In this document: piece after piece, positions 54,188 through 63,544 of the stretch
How positions within the stretch are numbered: position 1 is the first letter of the stretch
Layout: each line of letters opens with the position of its first letter
Origin: an uncultured Phycisphaerales bacterium
Lineage (GTDB): Bacteria; Planctomycetota; Phycisphaerae; Sedimentisphaerales; Anaerobacaceae
DNA length: 64,000 nt
Reading direction: 5' to 3'
Assembly: GCA_937927975.1 (NCBI GenBank)
Contig: CALEZT010000089.1
Span: 1 to 64,000 of the forward strand
Program-made: the position numbers and the translations under genes
The notes under the pieces: generated by a model
Told to the model about the DNA's origin: nothing
Database searches by the model: none
What the model saw: only the letters and a program-made list of their open reading frames with translations

Positions 54188-55294
54188 TCAGCGGGTCGGT
54201 TCGATACACGCCACCCGGCCGTGCTCGTCCACCACGTACATTCGGGCGCCCTGGGTATTCGACGCGTGGCCGATCACCGGGGCCCAGTTCACCGAGTATA
54301 GCCTCTTGCCTGAGGCGTTGTCCATGACCGTCAATGTGCGAATTCTGGTGATGACGTAGGCCTTCCCGTCGGCTTCCGCCAGCAGATCGAGTCCATCGGC
54401 CAGCGACCATACGGCCTGTCCGCTGCCTTTCTCGATCGCGGTCAATCCCCGGCCCGGAGCGTACTGGTACACGTAGCGATCCGTCACGCGAGGCGGCCGG
54501 TCCAGCACGGCCTCCGCCTGGAATCTCCAGCCCAGTCGGGCCGAGGCGGTCTGTCCTGCGTCGATCCGATAGACGTTCGTGTCCCTGCAGGCGAAATAGA
54601 ACGAGTCGCCGTCGCGGATGATCGACCCGGCCACCGCCTCGGGGACCTTGAACTCCCAGAGTTTCCTGGGGCCGTCGGCCGCGATCGCGATGACGTTCCC
54701 CTCGTTGGTCCCGAAGACAGCCATCTCCTCGTCGGCCAGCACGGTGGTGATCAGCGAGTCGTTTTCCGGCGCGACCTGGAACATCCGGACCAGGTCCTTG
54801 GTCCGAAGGGCGTGGAGCCGACGGTCGGCCGCGGCCAGGTAGAAGTACTGGCTGTTGCGAACCGGAGGCGTCACGACGCTGAGCCCGGGATTGGCGATTC
54901 GCCGCTCAATCCCGGTGGCGACGCTGTATTCGACGATCTGGTTGCCCACGAGCGAGATGAGGTCGTCCCCATGGACGACGAGGCCCATCATGGGAATGCT
55001 CTCGGGCGCCGCCGAGCGGCTGAAGACCATGTCGCCCTTGGCCGCGTCCAGGGACCACAGGTAGTTGCGGTCGGAGCGGAGATAGAGGCGGTCGCCCAGC
55101 AGGGCGATCGTGTCGAATTTCTCGCCCGGCTTCAGGGGCAGCGTCATTTGCCAGACGGTCCTGAGGCGGGCGCGATCGAGCAGTTCCGCAGACAGCAGCC
55201 GGTCGGAGACCTTCGCGACATGCGACGAAAACCCGCTTCCGACGAGACTCACAGCCAGCACGACCATGACATTTCGGCGCAGCACGATTTGCAT
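54188..55294 (-). CDS. exported PQQ-like beta-propeller protein
   Basis: 368 residues: signal peptide (about 1-26), then WD/PQQ-like repeats of about 40 residues (e.g. DRLYLRSDRNYLWSLDAAKGDMVFSR, FFGTNEGNVIAIAADGPRKLWEF-like, YVITRIRTLTVMDNASGKRLYSV). The repeats are those of BamB-like or PQQ-dependent propellers without PQQ-binding residues. It is probably periplasmic, with a scaffolding or ligand-binding role. GAGGA precedes the ATG at 55294. It ends 26 bases before purH on the same strand, but a functional link is unlikely. Confidence 0.78.
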   Translation of the reverse strand: MQIVLRRNVMVVLAVSLVGSGFSSHVAKVSDRLLSAELLDRARLRTVWQMTLPLKPGEKFDTIALLGDRLYLRSDRNYLWSLDAAKGDMVFSRSAAPESIPMMGLVVHGDDLISLVGNQIVEYSVATGIERRIANPGLSVVTPPVRNSQYFYLAAADRRLHALRTKDLVRMFQVAPENDSLITTVLADEEMAVFGTNEGNVIAIAADGPRKLWEFKVPEAVAGSIIRDGDSFYFACRDTNVYRIDAGQTASARLGWRFQAEAVLDRPPRVTDRYVYQYAPGRGLTAIEKGSGQAVWSLADGLDLLAEADGKAYVITRIRTLTVMDNASGKRLYSVNWAPVIGHASNTQGARMYVVDEHGRVACIEPTR

Positions 55295-55378
55295 ATTCCA
55301 GTCCTCGCAAAAATTCGGGCGCAAGAAACGCTCCTCCAGCCCCGGTTCTCCACTTGCCCGGACGTGGCCGGGCCCCTG

Positions 55379-55672
55379 TCAGGGCAATTCCACGTAATCG
55401 GCCAGGTCCACCTTGTGCTCGGTTTCGAATTTCCGCATCTCCTCGATGCGTTCGACGTCGTCCTGGATCCGGTGGACCAGCTTGAAAATATACGGCTTGC
55501 CGGCCAGACGATTCCGCAGGTCGTCGAGCATCGGTTCCCACGAGCCGCCGTACAACTGCGACTTGAGCGCGACGAGCATTCTGTGCTCGTCACTGAGTCG
55601 GTTGACATAGTCGGCCACAGCCTTGGCGACATTGCTGTCCGGGCTGCTGCTCATCTGGGCTGGCTCAGCCAT
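55379..55672 (-). CDS. small helical hypothetical protein
   Basis: 97 residues: Ser-rich start, then a helical core, VAKAVADYVNRLSDEHRMLVALKSQLYGGSWEPMLDDL and the IFKLVHRIQDDVERIEEMRKFETEH segment. No signal or membrane segment. It lies 84 bases upstream of the propeller gene on the same strand. There is no recognised family and no strong ribosome site, so the start is uncertain. Confidence 0.55.
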   Translation of the reverse strand: MAEPAQMSSSPDSNVAKAVADYVNRLSDEHRMLVALKSQLYGGSWEPMLDDLRNRLAGKPYIFKLVHRIQDDVERIEEMRKFETEHKVDLADYVELP

Positions 55673-55727
55673 AAATGACTCCAATCGCCTGGATCGTACC
55701 GGTTTTGCGGCCAAGATTCAACACATT

Positions 55728-57107
55728 TTACCGAATTGGCGCGACATCCGAGGACTGGAATCCCTTGGCTTGCGGGGCTTCGACGAGCCCCTGATTGGTC
55801 GCCACCGCGTGAGTGCAGACCAGGTCGCCTGTGACGTTGTTCATCGTTTCGAACATGTCGAGGATGGGGTTGATCCCCAGCGCCAGGGCCACGACCTGGG
55901 CGATCTGATCGGGCGTCAGGCCCAGGTTCTCCAGAATGATGAACAGCAGCATGAGACTGCCGCCGGGGACGCCGCCGGCGCCGATGGAGGCCAGCACCGT
56001 CGTGATGACCAGCACGACCAGCGAGCCCAGCGTCAGCTCGATCCCGAACATGTTGGCCGCCAGGATCGCGAACATGGGCAGGTGGACGCAGACGCCGTCC
56101 ATGTTGATCGTCGCGCCCAGGGGCAGCGAGAAGCTCGCCAGCTCGTTGTGAATCCCCAGTTTGCCCTCGGCGGTCTTGATCGAGACCGGCAGCGTCGCGG
56201 CGCTGCTGCGCGTGATGAAGGCCATGATCATGGGCTCGCGGATCTGCTTGAGCGTCCGGAACGGACTGCGGCGAGTGACCACCCAGAGCAGCGTCGAGTA
56301 CACCAGGAAGACCATCGCCAGGATGCCCAGGACGATGCCGAGCGTCACGCTGACGTAGGGGCCGACGATCGACGGGCCGTAGAGGCCGAAGTTGACGATG
56401 GTCAACGCGAACACGCCGATCGGCGAGTACTCCAGGATCCAGTCCACGATCTTGAACATGGTCTCCTGGGCGGCTTCGAGCAGATCGCCCAGCATCGCCA
56501 GGCGTTTGGCCCGCTCGGGTGTACCTGATTCGATCAGCACCCGCATCGCCAGTCCGAAGAGGATCGCAAACACGATGATGGGCAGGAAGTTGCCCGCAGC
56601 CAGGGCTTCGAACGGGTTGCGGAACAGGTTCAGCAGGATCTGCGAGAGCGTGCCCTGCGTGGGAACGCTCCCGGCGACGCTGCCCGCCTCGGCCTGCTTG
56701 AGCTGGACGAGCTTCTGCCAGGCGCTTAGATCGGTGCCCGACCCTGGATTGACCGCCAGCGCCAGAACCGTGCCCAGGACCGCCGCGAACAGCGAGGTCA
56801 CAAAGTACCAGGCGATGACCCGCACGCCGATGTGCCCGAACCGCTTGATCGGCAGGCTGGAGGCCCCGACGACCAGGGAGAAAAAGATGATCGGCACGAC
56901 GACCATCTTGAGCATCTGCACGAAGACCTGCCCGAAAGGCATGACGTAGGGGATGATCCTCTCGGCGAGCGTCGAGCCAGGCGTCCCGTCCCCGGTCGCC
57001 TGCGAGAGGCTCCAGAACGCGATCCCCACCAGCGAGCCGGCCGCGAAGCCGGCGAGAATCCGCAGGACCAGAGAGGTCTTGAAGTACAGGTGCAGCAGCT
57101 TCTTCAT
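55728..57107 (-). CDS. DAACS-family dicarboxylate/amino acid:cation symporter
   Basis: 459-residue inner-membrane symporter of the dicarboxylate/amino acid:cation type (GltP, GltT, DctA). Several hydrophobic helices, the serine-rich re-entrant loop FITRSSAATLPVSIKTAE, the ASFSLPLGATINMDG motif and the NPILDMFETMNNVTGDL end (substrate-site region) are present. It should take up glutamate, aspartate or C4-dicarboxylates with Na+ or H+. Start at MKKLLHLYFK, 57107. It is divergent from the peptidase operon, whose second gene encodes a related symporter. Confidence 0.92.
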   Translation of the reverse strand: MKKLLHLYFKTSLVLRILAGFAAGSLVGIAFWSLSQATGDGTPGSTLAERIIPYVMPFGQVFVQMLKMVVVPIIFFSLVVGASSLPIKRFGHIGVRVIAWYFVTSLFAAVLGTVLALAVNPGSGTDLSAWQKLVQLKQAEAGSVAGSVPTQGTLSQILLNLFRNPFEALAAGNFLPIIVFAILFGLAMRVLIESGTPERAKRLAMLGDLLEAAQETMFKIVDWILEYSPIGVFALTIVNFGLYGPSIVGPYVSVTLGIVLGILAMVFLVYSTLLWVVTRRSPFRTLKQIREPMIMAFITRSSAATLPVSIKTAEGKLGIHNELASFSLPLGATINMDGVCVHLPMFAILAANMFGIELTLGSLVVLVITTVLASIGAGGVPGGSLMLLFIILENLGLTPDQIAQVVALALGINPILDMFETMNNVTGDLVCTHAVATNQGLVEAPQAKGFQSSDVAPIR

Positions 57108-57343
57108 GGAGACTCTTCTCTTTCTTGCCAGGTACGCCAATCACCGGCAGGCCATGCCCGCCGTCGGGACACAGAGTAGCACGGCGAAGCAGGAAAGACA
57201 ACCGAAGGGAATCGCACAAAGTCGGTGGTCTCTGAACAGCTTCATCCACGTCGGCCGGACGGGCTGCTGGACAGAAAGGGCGTACTTCAGTAATCTGACG
57301 CGAGTCGTTCCGATTGGTTCGATGGTCCTTGGAAGGATTGACT

Positions 57344-58144
57344 ATGAGTTATAAGTATCTCACCCAACGCCCTGTCATCTTGCTCGCCTGCCTCGTCGCT
57401 CTGGCCATGGCGGCCGGATGTCATCAGGCTCGGTCGACGCACCCACTCATCGGGATCACGAGCGTTTATGAGCCGGCCAAGGAAAAGGAACCCGCCAAGA
57501 CGAGCGTGCCTTTCGCCTACGTTCAAGCCGTCGCGGACAATGGCGGCGTCCCGGTGGTGCTGCCCACCATCGACGATGAACGAGCCATGAGCTGGTATCT
57601 CCAGCGGCTCGACGGTCTCGTCCTCATCGGCGGGGACGACATCCCGCCGCAGGCGTATGGGGAAGAGCCCCACGAGACGGTCGAGGTCCTGAGGCCCGAG
57701 CGGTATGAGTTCGAGCGAAAGCTCATCGCCCGCTGGCTCGCGAGCGGCAAGCCCGTCCTCGGCGTTTGCCTGGGCATGCAGTTCACGAATGTCGTCTCCG
57801 GCGGGACGATGGTCCAGGACATCCCCTCCGAGATCGGCAAGACCGTGGACCATCGCAAGGATCATCGGGTCAAAATCGAGTCGGGAAGCTCTCTCGCGAA
57901 GATCCTGGGCGGCACGGAAGCTTCGGTGTTGTCGAACCACCACCAGGCTGTGGACGACCTGGGCAAGAACCTGCGAGTGATCGCCCGAAGCGAGGACGGG
58001 GTCGCCGAGGCGATGGAGCGGACCGAAGGCGGCTTCGGCCTGTTCGTGCAGTGGCACCCGGAGGCGATGAACGACCGCGAGCATCGCGACGCGATCTACG
58101 GCGCCGTGGTTCGAGCCTGCTTGGCGTCGAAGCGATCCCGGTGA
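57344..58144 (+). CDS. class I GATase-type gamma-glutamyl hydrolase lipoprotein
   Basis: 266-residue peptidase C26/PuuD-type enzyme. The catalytic cysteine is in VLGVCLGMQF and the His/Glu pair is in VQWHPEAM. HPLIGITSVYE and VLIGGDDIPPQAYGE are family motifs. Unusually it has a lipoprotein signal (LLACLVALAMAAGC), so it should act outside the cytoplasm, whereas PuuD is cytoplasmic. It may cleave gamma-glutamyl bonds of peptides or polyamine conjugates. GGAAGGA lies before the ATG at 57344. It heads the peptidase and symporter operon. Confidence 0.88.
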   Translation: MSYKYLTQRPVILLACLVALAMAAGCHQARSTHPLIGITSVYEPAKEKEPAKTSVPFAYVQAVADNGGVPVVLPTIDDERAMSWYLQRLDGLVLIGGDDIPPQAYGEEPHETVEVLRPERYEFERKLIARWLASGKPVLGVCLGMQFTNVVSGGTMVQDIPSEIGKTVDHRKDHRVKIESGSSLAKILGGTEASVLSNHHQAVDDLGKNLRVIARSEDGVAEAMERTEGGFGLFVQWHPEAMNDREHRDAIYGAVVRACLASKRSR

Positions 58145-58217
58145 GCATTCCTCTTTGACGGACGGCCCCGTCTCCCTTATCATCTGGGCGAACCCAAGTC
58201 CCCAGACTGGAGATCCG

Positions 58218-59558
58218 ATGCGGCGGCCGAAACTACAGCTCTATACGAAGATTCTCATCGCCCTGGCGGCGGGGGCCGGGTTCGGCCTGATCGCCAATCG
58301 CTTCGGACTTTCCGGGTTCGTGGACGTCTGGCTCAAGCCGCTCGGGACCGCGTTCATTCGTCTGATCAGCATGGTGGTCGTGCCGCTGGTGTTCGCGTCG
58401 CTGCTGGTCGGCACCGCCAGTCTCAAAGACCTCCGCGCGCTCGGTCGGATCGGGATCAAGACGCTCGCGTTCTACACGTGTACGACGGCCTTTGCCGTGA
58501 CAATCGGCCTGCTGTTGGCGAGCGTCGTCCGGCCGGGATCGAGTCTTCCGCTTGAGTCCAGGCAGAAGATGATCGGGGACGCGGCTGCGCAGAAAGCGCT
58601 GCCCGTCCAGGCAGCGGACGAGAAGCCCTCGATTCGGGACCTGCTGCTGGGGATCATTCCGACCAATCCGGTCAAGGCCCTGGCGGAAGCTCAGATGCTT
58701 CAGATCATCTTTTTCGCGATGCTGATGGGCATCTGCCTGACGCTGATCCCGCCGGACCGGGGACGGGTGGTCATTGATTTCTTCAAAGCCCTGGACGAGA
58801 CCATCGTGCAGATGGTGCATGTCATCATGAGACTGGCGCCTTACGCGGTCTTTGCGTTGATCGCGGCGGTGGTCGCCGATTTCGGTTTCGGCATCCTCGT
58901 GATGCTCATTCGCTATTGCATCGTGGTGCTGGTCGGACTGGCGGCGCACATGGTCCTGGTCTATGGTCTGGCCCTGAAGGCGTTCACGAGAATGGGCGTG
59001 GCGGGTTTCTTCCGCGGCTTTCGGCCCGCTCAGTTGATGGGGTTCTGCTCGTCGTCGAGCAATGCGACGCTGCCGGTGTCGATGGAGTGCGTGGAGAAGA
59101 ACCTCGGCGTGCCCCTGCACATTTGCAGTTTCACCCTGCCGCTGGGGGCGACGATCAACATGGACGGAACCGCTCTCTTGCAGGGCGTCGCGACCGCATT
59201 CCTGGCGCAGATCTACGGACTCGATCTGAACGCGACGCAGTATGTCACGATCGTGCTGACCGCCACGTTGGCCTCGATCGGGACCGCGGGAATCCCGGGC
59301 GCGGGAATGGTCATGCTAGCGATCGTGCTCAACAGCGTGGGCATTCCGCTCCAGGGGATCGGGATCATTCTGGGCGTCGATCGCTTCTTGGACATGTGCC
59401 GGACGGTCGTCAACATCACCGGCGACGCCGCCTGCGCCGTCGTGGTGGCTTCGACGGAAGGGCAGCTTCTGGTGGAAACCCAGCGAGGTTCGCAAGGCGA
59501 GCCCGCGCAAAAAACGGCTCCGAACGACCTTCACGCGAGGTCTTCGAAGCCGTCTTAA
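58218..59558 (+). CDS. second DAACS-family glutamate/dicarboxylate symporter
   Basis: 446-residue inner-membrane symporter: SFTLPLGATINMDGTAL, SSSSNATLPVSMECVEKNLG, and DRFLDMCRTVVNITGDAACAVVVA with the Asp/Arg/Thr/Asn substrate-site pattern of glutamate transporters. It is related to, but not a close copy of, the divergent symporter at 55728. GGAG lies five bases before the ATG at 58218, 73 bases after the GATase-type gene. It would bring in the acidic product of the two peptidases and the gamma-glutamyl hydrolase. Confidence 0.93.
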   Translation: MRRPKLQLYTKILIALAAGAGFGLIANRFGLSGFVDVWLKPLGTAFIRLISMVVVPLVFASLLVGTASLKDLRALGRIGIKTLAFYTCTTAFAVTIGLLLASVVRPGSSLPLESRQKMIGDAAAQKALPVQAADEKPSIRDLLLGIIPTNPVKALAEAQMLQIIFFAMLMGICLTLIPPDRGRVVIDFFKALDETIVQMVHVIMRLAPYAVFALIAAVVADFGFGILVMLIRYCIVVLVGLAAHMVLVYGLALKAFTRMGVAGFFRGFRPAQLMGFCSSSSNATLPVSMECVEKNLGVPLHICSFTLPLGATINMDGTALLQGVATAFLAQIYGLDLNATQYVTIVLTATLASIGTAGIPGAGMVMLAIVLNSVGIPLQGIGIILGVDRFLDMCRTVVNITGDAACAVVVASTEGQLLVETQRGSQGEPAQKTAPNDLHARSSKPS

Positions 59559-59571
59559 GGATGTGCATACT

Positions 59572-61035
59572 ATGAGTACGTTTGTCGCGACTGTTGGTTC
59601 GGTTCGAAGAAGGCAGATTGTTCTTGCCATTTGCGTCGCGGTTGCGACTGCGATGCAGGGCGTCCCGACTCGGGCCTGCTTCTCCATCGTGGTGGGCAAG
59701 AACGCCTCCGCCGATGGCAGCGTCCTCGTGGGCCACAACGAGGACGACGGGGCCCCACAGATCGTCAATCATCACAAAGTGCCTCGCCAAATGCATCCAG
59801 CGGGAGCCCGGATGTCGCTCCAGACAGGCGCATCGCTGGAGCAGGCCCCGCAGACGTGGGCCTGCATGTGGTCGGAAATGCCGGGCATGGCCTTCTCGGA
59901 CAGCTACCTCAACGAGTGGGGCGTGGCCGTCTGCTCGGACAATTGTCCCTCGCGGGAGGATCGGCCCGAATTGACCGATGGCGGTATCGGCTGGGACCTG
60001 CGACGGGTCGTCGCCCTGCGCGCCAGGACGGCGCGCGAGGGCGTCCTGCTGGCCGGCCGGCTCGTGGAACGATTCGGATACGCGGACTCCGGAAGGACCT
60101 ACATCATTGCGGACCCGAACGAAGGCTGGTTCTTCTGCGCCATCAACGGCAAGCGATGGCTGGCTCGTCGCGTGCCCGACGATGAAGTGGCGATGGTCGC
60201 CAACACATACACGGTCCGCGAGATCGATTTGAGAGACGAGAACAACACGCTGGCCTCGAAGGACATCGTGCAGTACGCCACATCGCGGGGCTGGTACAAT
60301 CCGGCTTCGGGGACATTCGATTTCGCCAGGGTCTACGCGAACCCCAAGGCCGCCTCCCATTTCAACAATATCGGCCGCCAGTGGAGCGGATTGCAGTACG
60401 TGACTTCGCAGCCGCTGAAGGCGGGACCGAACCTGCCTTTCTCGGTCAAGCCCAGGCAGAAGCTCGGCGTGGCCGATGTAATGCAGATTCTCCGCCACGA
60501 TAAAGAGGGCGAGTCCGGGACGATGCCTGCGGATTCGCCCTTCCTCTGCCCCCTGTGCAGCGGCGCGACGCAGACGAGTTTCGTCGCGCAGTTGAGGACG
60601 GGCTTCCCGCGGGACATCGGCCTGGTGTACTGGGTCAGTCTGGCTTCGCCTCGCACGTCGTTCTATGTACCGTTCCACTTTGGCGTAGGCGGTTTCCCCG
60701 CCGGATACAAAGGGGTCTCGGATCGGCCCACGTCGGAGTACTACGACCGCAAGGTTCAGGCGAAGTTCGTGCCCGATCATCGGGAGGCGTTCTGGGTGTT
60801 TTCGAATTTCCGCGACAAGATGGACCGCAAGGACCTCTCGGCAATGGAGCGGCTTCGGGTCGAGCAACGGCGCGTCGAGCAGAACGCGATCGAGGTGCAG
60901 AGACCTGTCGAAGACGCGGCGGGCCGGGTGTACGAAACCGACAAGGCTGCCGCTGGGCGACTCCTGGAGAACTACTCCAAAGGCGTGTGTCTGTCCGCGA
61001 TGGAGGCGATGGTCGTGACGCTCTCTGGGGAGTAA
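59572..61035 (+). CDS. exported C69-family dipeptidase
   Basis: 487-residue Ntn-hydrolase of the peptidase C69 (dipeptidase A-like) family. The signal peptide ends TRA, leaving Cys36 (CFSIVVGKNASADGSVLVGHNED) as the new N-terminus and nucleophile, as these enzymes need. TYIIADPNEGWFFCAINGKRWLARRVPDDEVAMVANTY is typical. A CPLC pair near 325 is extra. It probably cleaves dipeptides or small amides in the periplasm. It starts 13 bases after the symporter gene and 28 bases before the M19 gene, in the same operon. Confidence 0.9.
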   Translation: MSTFVATVGSVRRRQIVLAICVAVATAMQGVPTRACFSIVVGKNASADGSVLVGHNEDDGAPQIVNHHKVPRQMHPAGARMSLQTGASLEQAPQTWACMWSEMPGMAFSDSYLNEWGVAVCSDNCPSREDRPELTDGGIGWDLRRVVALRARTAREGVLLAGRLVERFGYADSGRTYIIADPNEGWFFCAINGKRWLARRVPDDEVAMVANTYTVREIDLRDENNTLASKDIVQYATSRGWYNPASGTFDFARVYANPKAASHFNNIGRQWSGLQYVTSQPLKAGPNLPFSVKPRQKLGVADVMQILRHDKEGESGTMPADSPFLCPLCSGATQTSFVAQLRTGFPRDIGLVYWVSLASPRTSFYVPFHFGVGGFPAGYKGVSDRPTSEYYDRKVQAKFVPDHREAFWVFSNFRDKMDRKDLSAMERLRVEQRRVEQNAIEVQRPVEDAAGRVYETDKAAAGRLLENYSKGVCLSAMEAMVVTLSGE

Positions 61036-61063
61036 GAGGCCTTGCGATGGGTGAGGAGGAACT

Positions 61064-62284
61064 ATGAGCTTCGGAAAGGGGATTGTTGTGGGAATCGCAT
61101 TTGTGCTGCCTGTCATTGCGGGCCTTTGCGTATCGCAGGCGAACGCGGACGCGGATCTCGATAAACGCGCGAACGAACTGGCTCACGAAATCCTGTTGAT
61201 CGACACGCATCTGGACACGCCGTTTGAGCTTCAGAAGCGGATGCAGGACATCTCCGGCCGGATCGAAGGCGAGCACTTCGATTACGTCCGCGCCCGTCAG
61301 GGCGGGCTCGATGCGATGTTCATGGTGGTCTATGTGGCTCCGGAATACGAGACCCAGGGCGGCGCCAAGGCGTACGCCGACCAGACCCTCGACATGATCG
61401 AGGGATTCGGGCGGCAGTGGCCCGAGAAGTTCACCCTGGCGCGTTCTGCGGCGGACGTCCGGTCCCAGTTCGGCACCGGTCGAGTGTCCCTGTGCCTGGC
61501 GATCGAGAACGGCTCGGCCCTCGAGGGCGACGTGAAGAACCTCGACCATTTCTATTCGCGTGGCGTTCGGTATATGACGCTGACGCATTCGAAGAACAAC
61601 CTGATCTGCGATTCGTCGTTCGATGACGATCCGAAGTGGCACGGATTGAGCCCCTTTGGCAGGGAGGTGGTGGCTCGAATGAACCGCCTCGGGATGATCG
61701 TGGACGTCTCCCATGCCTCCGATGATGCTTTCTATCAGATCCTGGAGCTATCGAAGGCTCCGGTCGTCGCGACGCATTCGGCCTGTCGGCATTTCACGCC
61801 GGGATGGCACCGGAACATGAGCGACGACATGATCCGTCTGCTCGCGAAAAAAGGCGGGCTGATTCACGTCAATTTCGGATCGATGTTCGTCAATAAGACG
61901 GTCAATGCGGAATTTGTACGGATTCAGAACGATATTCGACAGAAGATCCAGGAGAGCCGCCTGGAGGGGGATGAGCGAAAGCGATACCATCGGCAGTTGT
62001 GGGAGCAGGCTTCGTTCAGCAAGGCTCATGTCTCCGACGTGGCGGCCCACATCGATCATATCGTCCGGCTGGTGGGCGTTGATTTCGTGGGCCTGGGCTC
62101 GGATTTTGACGGCGTCACGGAAGTCCCCGCGGGTCTGGAAGACGTCTCGTGTTACCCGAATCTCCTTCGCGAGTTGCTGAAGAAGGGGTACAGTCAGCAG
62201 GACATCCGGAAGATCTGCGGTGAGAACTTTCTGCGTGTGTGGGTCCGGGTGGCAGAGGCGAGGGGTACTTCCGCGGGAAGATGA
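61064..62284 (+). CDS. exported membrane dipeptidase (M19, renal dipeptidase family)
   Basis: 406-residue zinc dipeptidase. After a signal peptide (about 1-28, ending ANADA) the zinc motif IDTHLDTPFE, LAIENGSAL, VDVSHASDDAF, HSACRHFTPGWHRNM and VGLGSDFDGV are all as in the family. It cleaves dipeptides, including D-amino-acid ends and cystinyl-glycine-type products. With the GATase-type lipoprotein, the C69 dipeptidase and the symporters it forms a small peptide-use pathway. GAGGAGG precedes the ATG. Last gene of the operon. Confidence 0.93.
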   Translation: MSFGKGIVVGIAFVLPVIAGLCVSQANADADLDKRANELAHEILLIDTHLDTPFELQKRMQDISGRIEGEHFDYVRARQGGLDAMFMVVYVAPEYETQGGAKAYADQTLDMIEGFGRQWPEKFTLARSAADVRSQFGTGRVSLCLAIENGSALEGDVKNLDHFYSRGVRYMTLTHSKNNLICDSSFDDDPKWHGLSPFGREVVARMNRLGMIVDVSHASDDAFYQILELSKAPVVATHSACRHFTPGWHRNMSDDMIRLLAKKGGLIHVNFGSMFVNKTVNAEFVRIQNDIRQKIQESRLEGDERKRYHRQLWEQASFSKAHVSDVAAHIDHIVRLVGVDFVGLGSDFDGVTEVPAGLEDVSCYPNLLRELLKKGYSQQDIRKICGENFLRVWVRVAEARGTSAGR

Positions 62285-62320
62285 GGGTGGCGCAATTTTG
62301 CGGTCGGTGTGCTTTTTTGC

Positions 62321-62349
62321 TTGACCGTCCGGGCGGGCGGCGATAACCT
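62321..62349 (+). promoter_or_regulatory. possible promoter for the gene at 62587
   Basis: TTGACC (62321-62326), 17 bases, TAACCT (62344-62349). It would give a 230-base leader. The 62285-62586 gap shows no other gene. Confidence 0.35.
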
Positions 62350-62586
62350 ATTTGTCGCCTATTCATTTGACAGACAGCGAGCGACCCTCAAAGGATAGGC
62401 GTATCCGAGTGTCGAAGAGGTTCTGACGCTCTGGAGATGTTCTGCGGGACGTGCGGATCGCCGTGCATGGATGCACCGAGACAATAGGGATTCGATTGAA
62501 TGCGTCGGGAGAGCAATGGTATGCGCCGCGGGCCACGCCGGACCTCGCGGTCGGAGCATGGTCAGTGGCGCAAGGGAGAGACTGTT

Positions 62587-63252
62587 ATGAGCGATCGGAC
62601 ATGGGATAACTCGCATCTGGGGGTGGCGGCGGTCGTTGCGGCGATCATTCCTTTGATGGTGCTGTACCATGGCACCCAGGAGTCCTCGGGGATCACGCTG
62701 GCCCGGGTGTCGCGGGCGGTCGGACAGGCGCAGAACATTCGCATGGTGAGCCTCGATCCGGACAGCAATCAAGTGATCTATGAGTTGTGGATTGCCCGAG
62801 AGCTGAATCGCACCGGAATCCTGACGCCAGAGCGGTGTGTCGTCTACGATCTGGCCCGCGGAGAGAAGGAAGATATTGTCTCGGGGGTGGTCACGCGGGT
62901 CGGGGATTCCGAACTGGCCAACGTGCGGGAAATAGGGGACAACTGCCTGGGCTTCACGTCTTCCGGTATTCGGGCCGATGCCCTCGGGACGCGGAGGGAC
63001 GGTCCCGACGGTCGGGAAGTATACGAGTTCACCTGGGACTCGCGCAGGATTGGCGGCGATCCCATTCCCATCAGGTACGAGGTGGAAATGGACACGTCCA
63101 CCGGGTTGCCGGTGAGTATCCGGTTGTTTCGCATCGAGTTGCCGGAGAACGGGTGGATATGCAGGTCGCGGGTCTTGTTCGAGTACCTGACGCAAGCTCG
63201 CATGAGAGCGGTGATGGCGGGCGAATCCCTCGTGGTCGCCGGCTCGTATTGA
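62587..63252 (+). CDS. membrane-anchored hypothetical protein
   Basis: 221 residues: short cytoplasmic start, one transmembrane helix (about 10-29, LGVAAVVAAIIPLMVLYHG) and a beta-rich extracytoplasmic domain with a pattern of alternating strands (QVIYELWIARELNRTGIL, YEFTWDSRRIGGDPIPIRYEVEMD). It may resemble an outer-membrane lipoprotein-sorting-like fold (LolA/DUF-type), but I do not recognise it. GGGAGAG lies before the ATG. The next stretch holds no sure gene. Confidence 0.65.
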   Translation: MSDRTWDNSHLGVAAVVAAIIPLMVLYHGTQESSGITLARVSRAVGQAQNIRMVSLDPDSNQVIYELWIARELNRTGILTPERCVVYDLARGEKEDIVSGVVTRVGDSELANVREIGDNCLGFTSSGIRADALGTRRDGPDGREVYEFTWDSRRIGGDPIPIRYEVEMDTSTGLPVSIRLFRIELPENGWICRSRVLFEYLTQARMRAVMAGESLVVAGSY

Positions 63253-63544
63253 AGGCCTCCGGCCCCAGTCGATCCGAATCATCCTCATGTCTACGCCGAG
63301 AGCATGGCGGGCGTCAAGCTGACGATTGGTTCATCCTGGACGATCGCGCTGAACAAGTTGGCTCGTGCGAACTGAGGCTGTACGATCTGGACGTGGCTTG
63401 GGACTCGCCCATCGAGGCGCTGTCCTTCATTCCTATTGCGTCGATTTCTGCGATCTTGTCCCGTTCAGCGGACACTGGCTTGAACAAATCGCCTGTGACG
63501 CCTCTCGACCCGAATGAGTTGTTCGCTCTCGCCGGGTCTTGCGA
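63253..63544. other. gap with a possible gene remnant
   Basis: A forward frame reads, without its start, DDWFILDDRAEQVGSCELRLYDLDVA, then SPIEALSFIPIASISAIL and a stop at 63551. It looks more protein-like than random but has no start or ribosome site. It may be a broken paralogue; confidence is low. Nothing else is seen. Confidence 0.25.
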
